A DNA stretch of 10,215 bases from positions 1 through 10,215 of the forward strand of contig AUXH01000663.1 in assembly GCA_000482145.1 (NCBI GenBank). The letters run 5' to 3'. Positions 1 through 6,760 of the stretch are shown one piece after another; the stretch's first letter is position 1, and every line of letters begins with the position of its first letter. The notes below the pieces were generated by a model. That model ran no database searches. It was not told the origin of the DNA and worked only from the letters and a program-made list of their open reading frames with translations. The translations under genes and the position numbers were made by a program. Source of the stretch: Strigomonas culicis. Lineage: Eukaryota > Euglenozoa > Kinetoplastea > Trypanosomatida > Trypanosomatidae.

Positions 1-514
1 AGAAGTCGTAGTTCCGTAGGTCATCCCGGATGGCGAGGCCACACCTCCTCACCGTGGGCAAGTCGATCTTCGGGGGAGTGGAGGAGGCGACGGCGGCGTA
101 CGGCGGCGGCCGCGCCGCGGCGCTGTCTTGCTCTGGGAAAGAGTAGCAGTCCATGTGCGCCAAAAAGGTGTCGGTGCTCTCAGGGGGGCAGTGCACGACG
201 ACCGGTAGTGTCGCGCCGAGCGGCACAAACCGCAGGAGCACCTCTCCGCTGCAGGGGCCGTACACCTCCACGCTGCGGCCGTTGACGGTCATGATGGTCG
301 GCACGCCGCAGCTCTCCGGGACGTCGGCCCCTGCGGCCGCAGCCCCAGGGCTGGCCGTGCGCTGTTCTCCCGAGCTTGGGCCACACGGCGGATTACTACT
401 TGTCTGGGTATTGGCCGCTGCTGGTGGGTGTGGGGGGCGGTAGCAGAGCTTGGACAAGGGGGACGGCTCGTTTTGCCTAGTGTTCATAATGGGTAAGGAT
501 TGGATGCAACCCAT
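1..514 (-). CDS. N-myristoylated, PPxY-containing proline-rich protein (family A, member 1), 3' end outside window
   Basis: I do not recognise this protein. The frame opens at an ATG at 514 and stays open for 171 codons to the window edge, so the C-terminus is missing. It begins MGCIQS: Gly2 and Ser6 fit the N-myristoyltransferase signal, and Cys3 fits a palmitoylation site, so stable attachment to the plasma or flagellar membrane is inferred. Residues about 68-127 form a core (GRSVEVYGP, GEVLLRFVPLG, VVVHCP) closely matching the next gene upstream. A PPPY motif lies at 136-139, and PTVRR plus LAIRDD-RNYD close the visible part at 153-170. No membrane segment is seen. The start is supported by a strong pyrimidine tract ending in AG at 586-585, giving a 70-nt 5' UTR without an ATG. 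The homology to 1107-2075 confirms the frame. Function is unknown; a membrane-bound adaptor is the best guess. Confidence 0.85.
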   Translation of the reverse strand, partial: MGCIQSLPIMNTRQNEPSPLSKLCYRPPHPPAAANTQTSSNPPCGPSSGEQRTASPGAAAAGADVPESCGVPTIMTVNGRSVEVYGPCSGEVLLRFVPLGATLPVVVHCPPESTDTFLAHMDCYSFPEQDSAAARPPPYAAVASSTPPKIDLPTVRRCGLAIRDDLRNYDF

Positions 515-1106
515 TGTGCAGCTGGTTGCTTCCTCGTATACCTTTTCTATTCGGTGTGGTGGATACGGTAGTGGAGGGAGTGTACTACAGAAAAGAAAAG
601 AAAAACTACTCGTAGTAATAGTAATTGTTAAACTATATATGGGTTTTTGCTCAAAGGAAGTAAATAGAGATGGATGGAGAGCAGCAGAAGCGTCAAGGAT
701 GTTACACGCGCTGTGGGCCGCACAAGTGTGAAGAGAGCACAGAACTACCACAGAAAGAAAAGTAACAACAAGAACACCAAGGGCGACACTTCAGAAATAA
801 AAATAGAGAAATAAAGAAATGCAAGAACAAAATGCAGGTGAGTTTAGTTTATCTAATGAAATGTAAAATATGAAAGAAATATATATCACTCGCATACAGA
901 GAAAGCACCAAAAAAAAAAAGTGAGAGAAGAGATTGAGCACAGAAATCATATATACTTTTATACTATTTATTTCTTGTACCGTATTTTCTTCCATACTGT
1001 AAGTACAAGAGCGTCGTGATGACAACGCTGTATTTCATCTAACAACGAGACACATGGGAAGAAAGAGAGAGCGAGAGAGGCTCCGCACACGGCACCGGCC
1101 GAGGGC
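515..1106. other. AT-rich intergenic spacer (3' UTR of 1107-2075 and 5' region of 1-514)
   Basis: No gene is supported here. The spacer is purine-rich on the plus strand, with A runs near 910-920 and the splice acceptor at 585-606. A slightly more GC-rich patch around 670-740 lacks a convincing reading frame. Polyadenylation of the gene at 1107-2075 should occur here, but the exact site cannot be read from sequence. Confidence 0.6.
585..606 (-). promoter_or_regulatory. Predicted spliced-leader trans-splice acceptor for the gene at 1-514
   Basis: On the minus strand a T/C run of about 17 bases (TTTTTCTTTTCTTTTCT) is followed at once by GTAG. The AG falls at 586-585, 70 nt before the ATG at 514. 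It is the best polypyrimidine tract plus AG in this spacer. A second candidate AG lies at 746-745 after a weaker tract. Confidence 0.6.
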
Positions 1107-2075
1107 CTAGTGCGCCTCGATTGCAGAGGGGTACCGAGGCGGCGGTAGCGCATGATGGTTGGCGGCGCCCGGCGGCGGCGGCGGCGCCATCTCCCACAGG
1201 TCCGGTATCGCGGGGCGGTTGCGCAGCTGATACGTGATATCGCGCTTGATGTCGAACGGGGAGTCCTCGGCGGCGGGCGCGGTTGGCTCCAGCTCCGCCA
1301 CCGGCCCCGGCCTGTCCGCAGGCGCGCGGAGCGGAGTGTAGTGCGGCCGTAGGCGCGACACGGCGGAGAGGTCGTAGTTGCGCGGGTCGTCGCGGATGGC
1401 GAGGCTGCGCCTCGCCACCGTGGGCGGGGCATCCGCCGGGTACGGGGGCGGCGGTGGCAGCGGCACGCGGCTGAGGTCGGCGTAGGCCGGCGGCGGCCCC
1501 TCCGCATCCTCCGTGGCCAACCGCTGAGGCACCCCTCTCCCCTGAGGGACGGCGGGCGCCGCCGGCCTGCCGCCCGACTCCTTCTTCTTTTTCTCTTTCT
1601 TCTCGTCCGCGGGTGGGGCTGTGGCGGGCGGCGGGGTGCGCCGCTGCTGCTGGGGGAAGGCATAGCGGTCCAGGTCCTCGAGCAGGCGGTGGATGCGGGT
1701 GGCAGGGCAGTGCACGACGACGGACTTGGTGCCGCCCAGCGGCACGAACCGCAGCAGCACCTCCCCGTTGTGGGGGCCGTACACCTCCACGCTGCGGCCG
1801 TGGACGGGCACGAGCGTCGGCGCGCCGTAGCAGCCGGGGATCTCCCGTGCCGTGGCCGCAGGCGCCGGGCTGGCCGCGCGCTCGTCTGCCGGGTCGGAGG
1901 CGCGCGCCTTGGTACTACTCGTCCTGGGCTTGCAGTTGCCCTTGCGCTCCCGCTTGGCGAGCTTGCGGTGTGCCTTCATCTTGGCCTTGAGGTGCCCCGC
2001 GAGGGTGCCGGGCGCGTCGGAGGTGGGCGTCGTGGCGCCTTTGCTGTCAGTAGGGCGTGAGGAATGGGAGCCCAT
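1107..2075 (-). CDS. N-myristoylated, polybasic, PPxY-containing proline-rich protein (family A, member 2)
   Basis: A 322-residue protein of no family I recognise. The frame stays open upstream through the spacer, but only via a TTG. I chose the ATG at 2075 because it gives MGSHSS, an N-myristoylation signal (Gly2, Ser6), as in both sister genes. There is no Cys3. Instead residues 30-58 hold 13 Lys/Arg and one acidic residue, a second membrane-binding signal of the myristoyl-plus-basic type. The core shared with 1-514 spans about 80-140 (GRSVEVYGP, GEVLLRFVPLG, VVVHCP). A Lys/Glu run lies at 159-166. PPxY motifs occur at 195-198 (PPAY), 209-212 (PPPY) and 312-315 (PPRY), with the conserved LAIRDD-RNYD block at 225-235. 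No hydrophobic membrane segment is present. Likely a peripheral membrane adaptor binding WW-domain partners; this role is inference. Confidence 0.85.
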   Translation of the reverse strand: MGSHSSRPTDSKGATTPTSDAPGTLAGHLKAKMKAHRKLAKRERKGNCKPRTSSTKARASDPADERAASPAPAATAREIPGCYGAPTLVPVHGRSVEVYGPHNGEVLLRFVPLGGTKSVVVHCPATRIHRLLEDLDRYAFPQQQRRTPPPATAPPADEKKEKKKKESGGRPAAPAVPQGRGVPQRLATEDAEGPPPAYADLSRVPLPPPPPYPADAPPTVARRSLAIRDDPRNYDLSAVSRLRPHYTPLRAPADRPGPVAELEPTAPAAEDSPFDIKRDITYQLRNRPAIPDLWEMAPPPPPGAANHHALPPPRYPSAIEAH

Positions 2076-2713
2076 TGGATAACTACTGTGGTTTTGTGAT
2101 GTGTATATATGCAGAGAGGTATGGGTATAAACAACAGTACTCTTAGTAATGATAACGAAGATCAGGAAGGAGAAGGAAGGACGCAGAGATGCATACTTCA
2201 ACATCCATAAAGGAAACGCACCAATACGTGGAGGGCGTGTGAATGACTGTAAAGCGGTCGTACATAGATATGTATTTTCCGAGAAAAAGACACCAGCACG
2301 TCCATGAGGCACGGAAATGCAAACGAGAGACTGTAAGCAACCACTCACGAAGACGGGAAAAATGGGAATACTCAAGCAAAAAAAAAAAAGATGTGTAAAA
2401 CATTGACCGGGCAACTGACAAGAAGTATATAAAGATCTATTTTTTATTGTTAAGTACAACGAAGAAAACCAAACTTATGCATGCTTCTCTTACAAAACAG
2501 CATAATATGAAGTGTATGCGTACATTAAGAAACAGAACACAACACACAGTTGTTTGTATAATTCATTTTCTTTTATTGAAGAGGATGATTGTAGGGGGAA
2601 ACCTAAAAACAAATGGTACAGAGAGAAGCGAATAATTAACAAAAACAAATCATGTTGTTTTTCTCTCTCTTTTCCCTCTCTTTCTCTCGTATACACCTTC
2701 TCCTCACGTAGAG
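2076..2713. other. AT-rich intergenic spacer with predicted trans-splice acceptor for 1107-2075
   Basis: No gene is supported. On the minus strand a C/T-rich stretch at about 2161-2182 is followed by a first AG at 2143-2142. This would give a 66-nt 5' UTR without an upstream ATG for the gene starting at 2075. A longer T run at about 2378-2390, with AG at 2372-2371, is an alternative acceptor giving a leader of about 295 nt. The part nearest 2713 is the 3' UTR of the 2714-3217 gene and includes a pyrimidine-rich plus-strand stretch at about 2655-2705. Confidence 0.5.
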
Positions 2714-3217
2714 TTACATGTACACCTTTCGGTCGTTCGGATCGACACGCGCCCATCGCGCGCTGTCGTCGCTCACGTGCACGTCCGAGCTTTGGCTGAA
2801 CACATCCACATTAGACTGCACCACCGGCACGCGCGTCGGCGGGACTCGGAACAACTGCTTCGGCGTCGCATGCCCGCTGTTCGCGCCGGAGGGCACCGCA
2901 CTGGCCTCCCGCGGCAGCGGCGCGTCGCCGGTGTAGGACGGCGGGCGCGGTAGTGGCCGCAGATTTTTCAACCGCAGCTCGGGCACCGCCGGCCCCGGCT
3001 CGACCGCGGGCCCCTCCGCGGCCGCAGGCACCGGCAGCGCGGCAGCGCCGCCGCTGAGGCCGTGCGGCGAAGCGATGGCTGCGCCGGGGTCTGCGGGAGC
3101 CTCCTCTGGCGGTGCCTGTATCTGCTCTCTGTACTTATGGCTATGCCCCCCGAAGGCCCGCCGGATGCGCGTATATAGGGTGGGGGCCTCCGCCTCTGTA
3201 GAAGGCATGCTACCCAT
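2714..3217 (-). CDS. N-myristoylated, PPxY-containing small protein (family A, divergent member 3)
   Basis: A 167-residue protein of unknown function. It starts MGSMPSTE: Gly2 and Ser6 fit the N-myristoylation signal. Residues 17-30 are basic (RIRRAF, HKYR) and could aid membrane binding. The middle (about 36-100) is Ala/Pro-rich and probably disordered, with a PPSY motif at 92-95. The C-terminal third (about 120-167) is more complex, rich in Val, Ser and Asp, and ends in KVYM. It lacks the VEVYGP/VVVHCP core and the LAIRDD-RNYD block of the next two genes. Membership of family A therefore rests on the N-terminal signal, PPxY, composition and adjacency, not on alignable homology. GC-rich third positions and clear AT-rich flanks support a real gene. 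A splice acceptor (AG at 3296-3295) lies 77 nt before the ATG. Confidence 0.8.
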   Translation of the reverse strand: MGSMPSTEAEAPTLYTRIRRAFGGHSHKYREQIQAPPEEAPADPGAAIASPHGLSGGAAALPVPAAAEGPAVEPGPAVPELRLKNLRPLPRPPSYTGDAPLPREASAVPSGANSGHATPKQLFRVPPTRVPVVQSNVDVFSQSSDVHVSDDSARWARVDPNDRKVYM

Positions 3218-3294
3218 TTATGGGATACGGAAAGACAACACGGAAAGATCCACAAGAGTAGAATGAAAGTGTTAAATTGACGAAATGAGAGTAA

Positions 3295-3322
3295 CTGTAG
3301 AACAGAAAAGAAAAAAGACAAA
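3295..3322 (-). promoter_or_regulatory. Predicted trans-splice acceptor for the gene at 2714-3217
   Basis: Minus strand: a T/C-rich tract (about 3297-3322) ends in CTACAG, with AG at 3296-3295. The resulting 5' UTR of 77 nt has no ATG before the start at 3217. An alternative lies just upstream: a C/T tract at about 3340-3364 with AG at 3336-3335. Confidence 0.55.
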
Positions 3323-3536
3323 TATAGTCCTACACTGAAAAGAATGAGAAAGAGAGAAAGAAACGTAAAAGAATTCGACGAATACGCTGAGCGAAGCAGA
3401 CATGCCATCTACTGTTTAAACCTTCTCCATAATGATAACACAATGTGTTTATGACTATTTGATTATACGCGCTCTATCTATGCTGTATATACATACAAAA
3501 AAAAAAGGAAAGCATTTGTGAGCACAACAGAATGAA

Positions 3537-3555
3537 ATATATATATATATATATT
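3537..3555. repeat. (AT)n simple repeat
   Basis: An uninterrupted alternating AT run of about 19 bases in the spacer downstream of 4167-4886. Confidence 0.9.
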
Positions 3556-3737
3556 CTTCTCATGAAGACGTACCACAGTGGCTTATAGCCATTCGCACGT
3601 GTAATTGAAATAGTGGAGATTCATGTGTGCTAACCGTTGACATAAACATGAACGCACAAAACCTTCTGATAAAGAAGGAGCATATGTTTTAGTTAATCTT
3701 ACGTTTATTCTTCATGTTGTAATTGAAATCAAAATAT

Positions 3738-3774
3738 AAAAAAAGCGGGGTAAAAAAAGCGGGGTAAAAAAAGC
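3738..3774. repeat. Tandem repeat of a 14-base unit (A7 GCGGGGT), about 2.6 copies
   Basis: Two exact copies (3738-3751 and 3752-3765) are followed by a partial third that breaks off after A7GC at 3774. On the transcribed strand the unit reads ACCCCGC followed by T7. It stands out as a GC-bearing motif in an AT-rich spacer. Confidence 0.9.
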
Positions 3775-3825
3775 TATAATCTTACTACGGAAAGGGGGAA
3801 TGATTTAGTTTCAGTATAACCACGT

Positions 3826-3875
3826 AAACACACACATATATATATATATATATATATGTATACATGCGTGTGTGG
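3826..3875. repeat. CA / TA / TG composite simple repeat forming an imperfect palindrome
   Basis: A CA run is followed by a TA run (3836-3857) and then by GTATACATGCGTGTGTGG. The CA arm can pair with the TG arm around the TA centre, so the transcript could fold into a long hairpin and the DNA could extrude a cruciform. It lies in the presumed 3' UTR of the 4167-4886 gene. Confidence 0.8.
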
Positions 3876-4166
3876 ACTTTACTATATATATTTCATTTTT
3901 GTGGTCGTATTATGCAAATAATTGAAAACAAAAATCATAGGAATAAAAACAATCTATAAGAGAAAAGCAAGAATTCAATACACATATATAGCACAAACAC
4001 ACACACACACAAAAAAAACAGGTCTTGTATTTAGTACTTTAAAGAATCCTGTAAAAGGGATAATATAAGAAACTAAATAAAAAAGGGGAAACCGAAACAA
4101 AAAAACGTTTATGATATGAACACACTAATGTGTAACGATTAGGCGGAGCACACATGCTCTCTCTCC

Positions 4167-4886
4167 TTAATGGGGGTCCGCTGCGACCGCTGTGACGAAG
4201 CTCATGTTCAGCCCTTCATCATACTCGACCACATCCATTCCGAGGGGCGCGTACTGCTGCGACAGCATCTCCCCCAGCACGACGCCGCGCTGCTGTGCTG
4301 CGATGCAGGAGTGGAAGTGGTGGAGCGGCGCGTGCGGCATCGTGCTGCTGCAACTCCTCGTTGACGAGAGAGCAGCGTCGGTGGCGCCGCCAGGGCTCTC
4401 GCCCAGCGCCAGCGCGGACCCCTCCCTGCAGAAGCTCGCGCCGTTCGTCCGGCGGCTGTCGAAGAGCGACTTGTAGTTGGAGACGGTGTCCGCGGCGCAG
4501 AGCGAGCGCAGCGGCGTGCTCACCGACGCATCGGCGCTCGGCTGTAGTGACAGCGGGAAGTCCGCCGGGCGCGTGTGCGCGGGTGGGGCGCTCGGCTGCC
4601 GCCTCTCACGCAGCAGCCTCTGCGGCGACTCCCCCGCCCCGAGCGGGGCCGTGAAGCGCGGCAAGGGGTTGGGCGGCGTGGGCCACTGCCGCCGCGCGGC
4701 GGCGACGGGCAGCGTCGCGGCTGGCTGCGGTGATGGCGGAGCGCTGTCCATGGCCCCACCGCGCGGGTCGCTCAAGGCCGCAGCGAGGGGGGTGAGGGCG
4801 GCGGTGGAGACATGCTCCCACCGCCGGCCCGCCGCCGCGCAGCGAGTGCGTGGTGCGGCGCTGCCCCAGTGGGTGCGATCGTCCAT
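4167..4886 (-). CDS. Conserved hypothetical protein (family B, member 1)
   Basis: A 239-residue protein of no family I recognise, clearly a tandem paralogue of 5975-6760. The ATG at 4886 is favoured because both proteins begin MDD-THW, and a splice-acceptor AG falls 5 nt upstream. Shared blocks are: GRRW (20-23); PVAAARRQ (60-67); TRPAD (105-109); a nearly invariant stretch at 118-164 (SADASVSTPLRSL, NYKSLFDSRRTNGASFCREGSALALGESP); HAPLHHFHSCIA-QQRG (185-201); QQYAPL (210-215); and DEGLN-SF (223-230). The rest is Ala/Pro/Ser/Arg-rich and poorly conserved, probably disordered. No signal peptide, membrane segment or enzyme motif is visible. Conserved Ser/Arg-rich patches could be phosphorylation or docking sites, but that is a guess. 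High GC at third positions supports coding. Confidence 0.85.
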   Translation of the reverse strand: MDDRTHWGSAAPRTRCAAAGRRWEHVSTAALTPLAAALSDPRGGAMDSAPPSPQPAATLPVAAARRQWPTPPNPLPRFTAPLGAGESPQRLLRERRQPSAPPAHTRPADFPLSLQPSADASVSTPLRSLCAADTVSNYKSLFDSRRTNGASFCREGSALALGESPGGATDAALSSTRSCSSTMPHAPLHHFHSCIAAQQRGVVLGEMLSQQYAPLGMDVVEYDEGLNMSFVTAVAADPH

Positions 4887-4891
4887 GTGGT

Positions 4892-4965
4892 CTCACAGCA
4901 ACGCAATGTCAACACGTTGAGAGAAGGACACGAGGGGAATAATAATAATAATAAAAGAAAACAGG
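4892..4965 (-). promoter_or_regulatory. Predicted trans-splice acceptor for 4167-4886 with very short 5' UTR
   Basis: Minus strand: a T-rich stretch including a (TTA)n run and a CCCCTCGTGTCCTTCTCTC tract leads to the first AG at 4893-4892. No AG occurs in roughly 90 bases before it. The AG is only 5 nt from the ATG at 4886, so nearly all of the mature leader would be the spliced leader itself. Confidence 0.5.
4938..4954. repeat. (AAT)n trinucleotide repeat
   Basis: About five and a half AAT units on the plus strand. On the transcribed strand this is a TTA run inside the T-rich part of the splice-acceptor region of the 4167-4886 gene. A similar AAT run occurs at about 7765-7780. Confidence 0.85.
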
Positions 4966-5974
4966 TTATACAAAAAAAAAACGGATCTATAAAGGTATAT
5001 ATTTAACAGTATCTCGACAATCGAGTGGGAGAAAAAAAACGTTTTCAAGGATGTCTTCCCTTTGATGAAGAACAGAGAATGGAAAAAAAAATGGAATGAA
5101 AAGGGCAAAAAAACAGAAACAAAAGTGTTTATTCGTCGAAACGCAAAGGACAAGAAATAACACTTCTAGTGGATTCATGAGATAAAACAGGAACGGGAGG
5201 AGAAAGAGTATAATCGAGCATTGTATAGTCAAACAGAAGGGAAAAAAACATACGAACATATCTTCTACTTTTGATATAATTTCAACAATAATAATACAAT
5301 ATGTACTGATGTTTGTTTATATGCATCCTGCATGTATAAAAAATACGCACAGAAATGAAAATTAATGCGGCATACAAGGGAAAAGTATATATACGTTTTG
5401 ATCTGAATATTATGAAAATGCACGACGGCAGTTTGTGGCCACGAACACATGAAATTGAACTGATGTTCTTTCCTCGGTGTCTGCCATTGACGTAAACATG
5501 ATCGTGCGAGATGCCTTGATAAACAAGGGGAGGGAAAAAAAAATTATGTTAATTAGGTTTTGCATGTTCCACATGAACTCATTACAAAAAAAAAAAAATG
5601 AAGGAAAAGAAAATATACACTCAAGGAGGAAAAAAAGGAGATGATGCAACATGACTCAAGGTATACAAACATGTATATACATGTTTGCGTGTTAACTTAT
5701 ATAACATCTCGAGAATAAGTGAAAAGAGAATATATATACAATAAATATGAAAAAAAAACCAAAATAGCACACATATATACATATACACACATATATATGT
5801 ATATATCATGAAAACAAAACAGCTCATTTTTACTGTTTTAAGCACTCATTAAAAATCGTAAGTAATCAACTTTGTTAAAAAAAAAAAACGAAGCATACAT
5901 ATATAAAACTGTGTGAAGACACTACTGTATCCGCGATCGACGACTAGAGCAAACACCTCCTGTGTCACCTGCTA

Positions 5975-6760
5975 CTAGACGTCCCCGTCAACTGCTCCTG
6001 TGAAGCTCAGGTTCAGCCCCTCATCGCCCGACCTCACTTCCATCTGAAGGGGTGCATACTGCTGCAAGAGCACCCCATCCAGCACGGCGCCGCGCTGCTG
6101 CTCTGCGATGCAGGAGTGGAAGTGATGGAGCGGCGCGTGCGGCGCACCGCTGCCGAGGCTCTCCCCCGACGAGGCCGCCATGTCGGTGGCGCCGGCGGCA
6201 CCACTCGGGCTCTCGCCCAGCGCCAGCGCGGACCCCTCCCTGCAGAAGCTCGCGCCGTTCGTCCGGCGGCTGTCGAAGAGCGACTTGTAGTTGGAGACGG
6301 TGTCCGCGGCGGAGAGCGAGCGCAGCGGCGTGCTCACCGACGCGTCGGACCCCTCCAGTGCCACGCTGCGTTGTTTTGCCAGCGGAGGGAGGTCCGCCGG
6401 GCGTGTGCGGGCGGACGCGTCACTCGGCTGCTGCTTCCCGCAGAGCAGCACCTGCGGAGGCTCCGCCACCGGCGCGGAGGCACTAAACAGGTGCAAGTGA
6501 GCTGGTGGTGAAACACACTGCCGCCGCGCGGCGGCGACGGGCAGCACCGCGCTCTTCTGCAGTGGTATGCTGACCGCGGTGGGGAGCCGCTCCGTCGCGC
6601 CGCCGCAGGCGAGTGGACAGTCGCGCCGGCGGTCCCTCGCCTCCGGGCGTGTGGGCGGGGCAGCCCTGGGGGAGCTGACCCACCGTCGGCCCGCCGCGCA
6701 CAGCGTGGGGAGCTGCGGCGTGGGGGGTGCGCTGCTGCGCCAGTGGGTGTGGTCGTCCAT
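5975..6760 (-). CDS. Conserved hypothetical protein (family B, member 2)
   Basis: A 261-residue paralogue of 4167-4886. The frame is open further upstream, but only through a TTG at 6826. The ATG at 6760 gives MDDHTHW, matching the sister gene, and follows a candidate splice AG by 3 nt. Conserved blocks are: GRRW (24-27); PVAAARRQ (74-81); TRPAD (119-123); the 137-nt near-identical stretch encoding about 139-185; GESLGSGAPHAPLHHFHSCIA (199-219); QQRG (221-224); QQYAPL (233-238); and DEGLN-SF (246-253). The ESLGS and FHS segments also occur in the more distant member at 8112-8933. It is 22 residues longer than member 1 through small insertions in the variable parts. No membrane segment, signal peptide or catalytic motif is seen. 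Function unknown; probably a largely disordered cytosolic or nuclear protein (inference). Confidence 0.85.
   Translation of the reverse strand: MDDHTHWRSSAPPTPQLPTLCAAGRRWVSSPRAAPPTRPEARDRRRDCPLACGGATERLPTAVSIPLQKSAVLPVAAARRQCVSPPAHLHLFSASAPVAEPPQVLLCGKQQPSDASARTRPADLPPLAKQRSVALEGSDASVSTPLRSLSAADTVSNYKSLFDSRRTNGASFCREGSALALGESPSGAAGATDMAASSGESLGSGAPHAPLHHFHSCIAEQQRGAVLDGVLLQQYAPLQMEVRSGDEGLNLSFTGAVDGDV

Larger units (their letters stand above)
3218..4166. other. AT-rich intergenic spacer, long, with simple repeats and a segment duplicated at 5270-5580
   Basis: No coding region is supported in these 950 bases. The spacer should hold the 3' UTR of the 4167-4886 gene and the splice region of the 2714-3217 gene. 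It contains AT and CA/TA/TG simple repeats, a 14-mer tandem repeat (3738-3774) and a segment (about 3421-3720) resembling the same relative position downstream of the paralogue at 5975-6760. Confidence 0.6.
4887..5974. other. AT-rich intergenic spacer between the two close family B paralogues
   Basis: No gene is supported in 1088 bases; the frames seen here are Phe/Leu/Ile-rich artefacts of A/T runs. It contains the presumed 3' UTR of 5975-6760 and the 5' region of 4167-4886. Two parts are duplicated elsewhere: about 5155-5230 resembles 6994-7068, and about 5270-5580 resembles 3421-3720. Both matches keep roughly the spacing of the neighbouring paralogues. AT-rich simple sequence lies near 5730-5810. 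Confidence 0.6.

Noticed and set aside
153..443. Plus-strand frame of 96 codons over the first gene
   Set aside because: It lies antisense to the partial gene at 1-514, whose frame is confirmed by homology to 1107-2075.
968..1663. Arg/Pro-rich minus-strand frame of 231 codons
   Set aside because: It overlaps the 1107-2075 gene in another frame, and its extreme Arg content is typical of a GC-rich shadow frame.
2076..2459. Upstream extension of the 1107-2075 frame to 450 residues
   Set aside because: It begins at TTG, translates AT-rich spacer and a T run, and would bury the MGSHSS myristoylation start shared by the sister genes.
1..3217. Viral or retroelement origin of the myristoyl-PPxY proteins
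   Set aside because: No protease, polymerase, nucleocapsid zinc knuckle or terminal repeats are present. Shared short motifs alone do not show common descent.
4893..5845. Several Phe/Leu/Ile-rich minus-strand frames looking like membrane proteins
   Set aside because: They are translations of poly-A/T runs in spacer DNA, with no GC3 bias and no conservation between the duplicated spacers.
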